Below, piece by piece: positions 63,986 through 64,000 of a stretch of DNA of 64,000 nucleotides. The notes beneath the pieces were generated by a model. It worked only from the letters and a program-made list of their open reading frames with translations. It ran no database searches and was not told where the DNA came from. Source of the stretch: Bolinopsis microptera. Lineage: Eukaryota; Ctenophora; Tentaculata; Lobata; Bolinopsidae. Each line of letters starts with the position of its first letter. Position 1 is the stretch's first letter. The stretch spans positions 5,759,538 to 5,823,537 of the forward strand of contig NC_087084.1 of NCBI RefSeq assembly GCF_026151205.1, read 5' to 3'. A program made the translations under genes and the position numbers.

Positions 63986-64000
63986 TCTTTGAAGACTCTC

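Overview
The window is nuclear DNA of an animal: AT-rich, intron-bearing genes with GT..AG junctions, buried in repeats. The gene set (SRCR, PAN/apple and Ig modules, a cytochrome P450) together with Ty1/copia, Penelope-like, LINE, Helitron and many foldback or MITE elements fits an invertebrate, possibly an early-branching one such as a cnidarian. That placement is inference; nothing here fixes the species.

Layout. 1-4.2 kb: a largely open Ty1/copia gag-pol on the minus strand, cut by the window edge and carrying one frameshift. 4.3-9.3 kb: a Penelope-type GIY-YIG fragment, repeats and a small MITE. 9.3-11.8 kb: an unrecognised plus-strand gene. 13.0-14.3 kb: a three-exon minus-strand gene for a secreted coiled-coil protein of unknown family. 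15.4-16.3 kb: a TA-flanked DNA transposon remnant. 17.2-27.9 kb: a complete nine-exon cytochrome P450 gene (536 codons including stop). Its introns hold a foldback element, a 1 kb heptamer array that starts at a 5' splice site, and a 3.6 kb array of a 38-bp minisatellite. 29.9-33.7 kb: LINE fragments and a second foldback element.

33.98-60.7 kb: the main gene. I could join 21 exons on the plus strand into one open frame of about 1,658 codons: signal peptide, Thr/Pro/Glu-rich stalk, seven SRCR domains, two PAN/apple domains and several Ig-like domains. Almost every exon is a symmetric phase 1-1 module. A block of Ig N-half, PAN, SRCR, Ig C-half and a two-exon Ig domain occurs twice in the same order, and a third block starts before the window ends. 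No convincing transmembrane segment or stop was found, so the 3' end probably lies beyond the window. This is the best candidate for an interesting system: a large modular cell-surface or secreted recognition protein with great scope for alternative splicing and rapid exon duplication.

The introns of that gene are crowded with mobile elements: Penelope-like fragments, one followed by a textbook hammerhead ribozyme at 38079-38121; three Helitron 3' ends; a TTAA-flanked MITE; a LINE; and a 2.9 kb element with about 540-bp terminal inverted repeats and a 9-bp target duplication. The window ends in another DNA transposon copy and a LINE reverse-transcriptase C-terminus.
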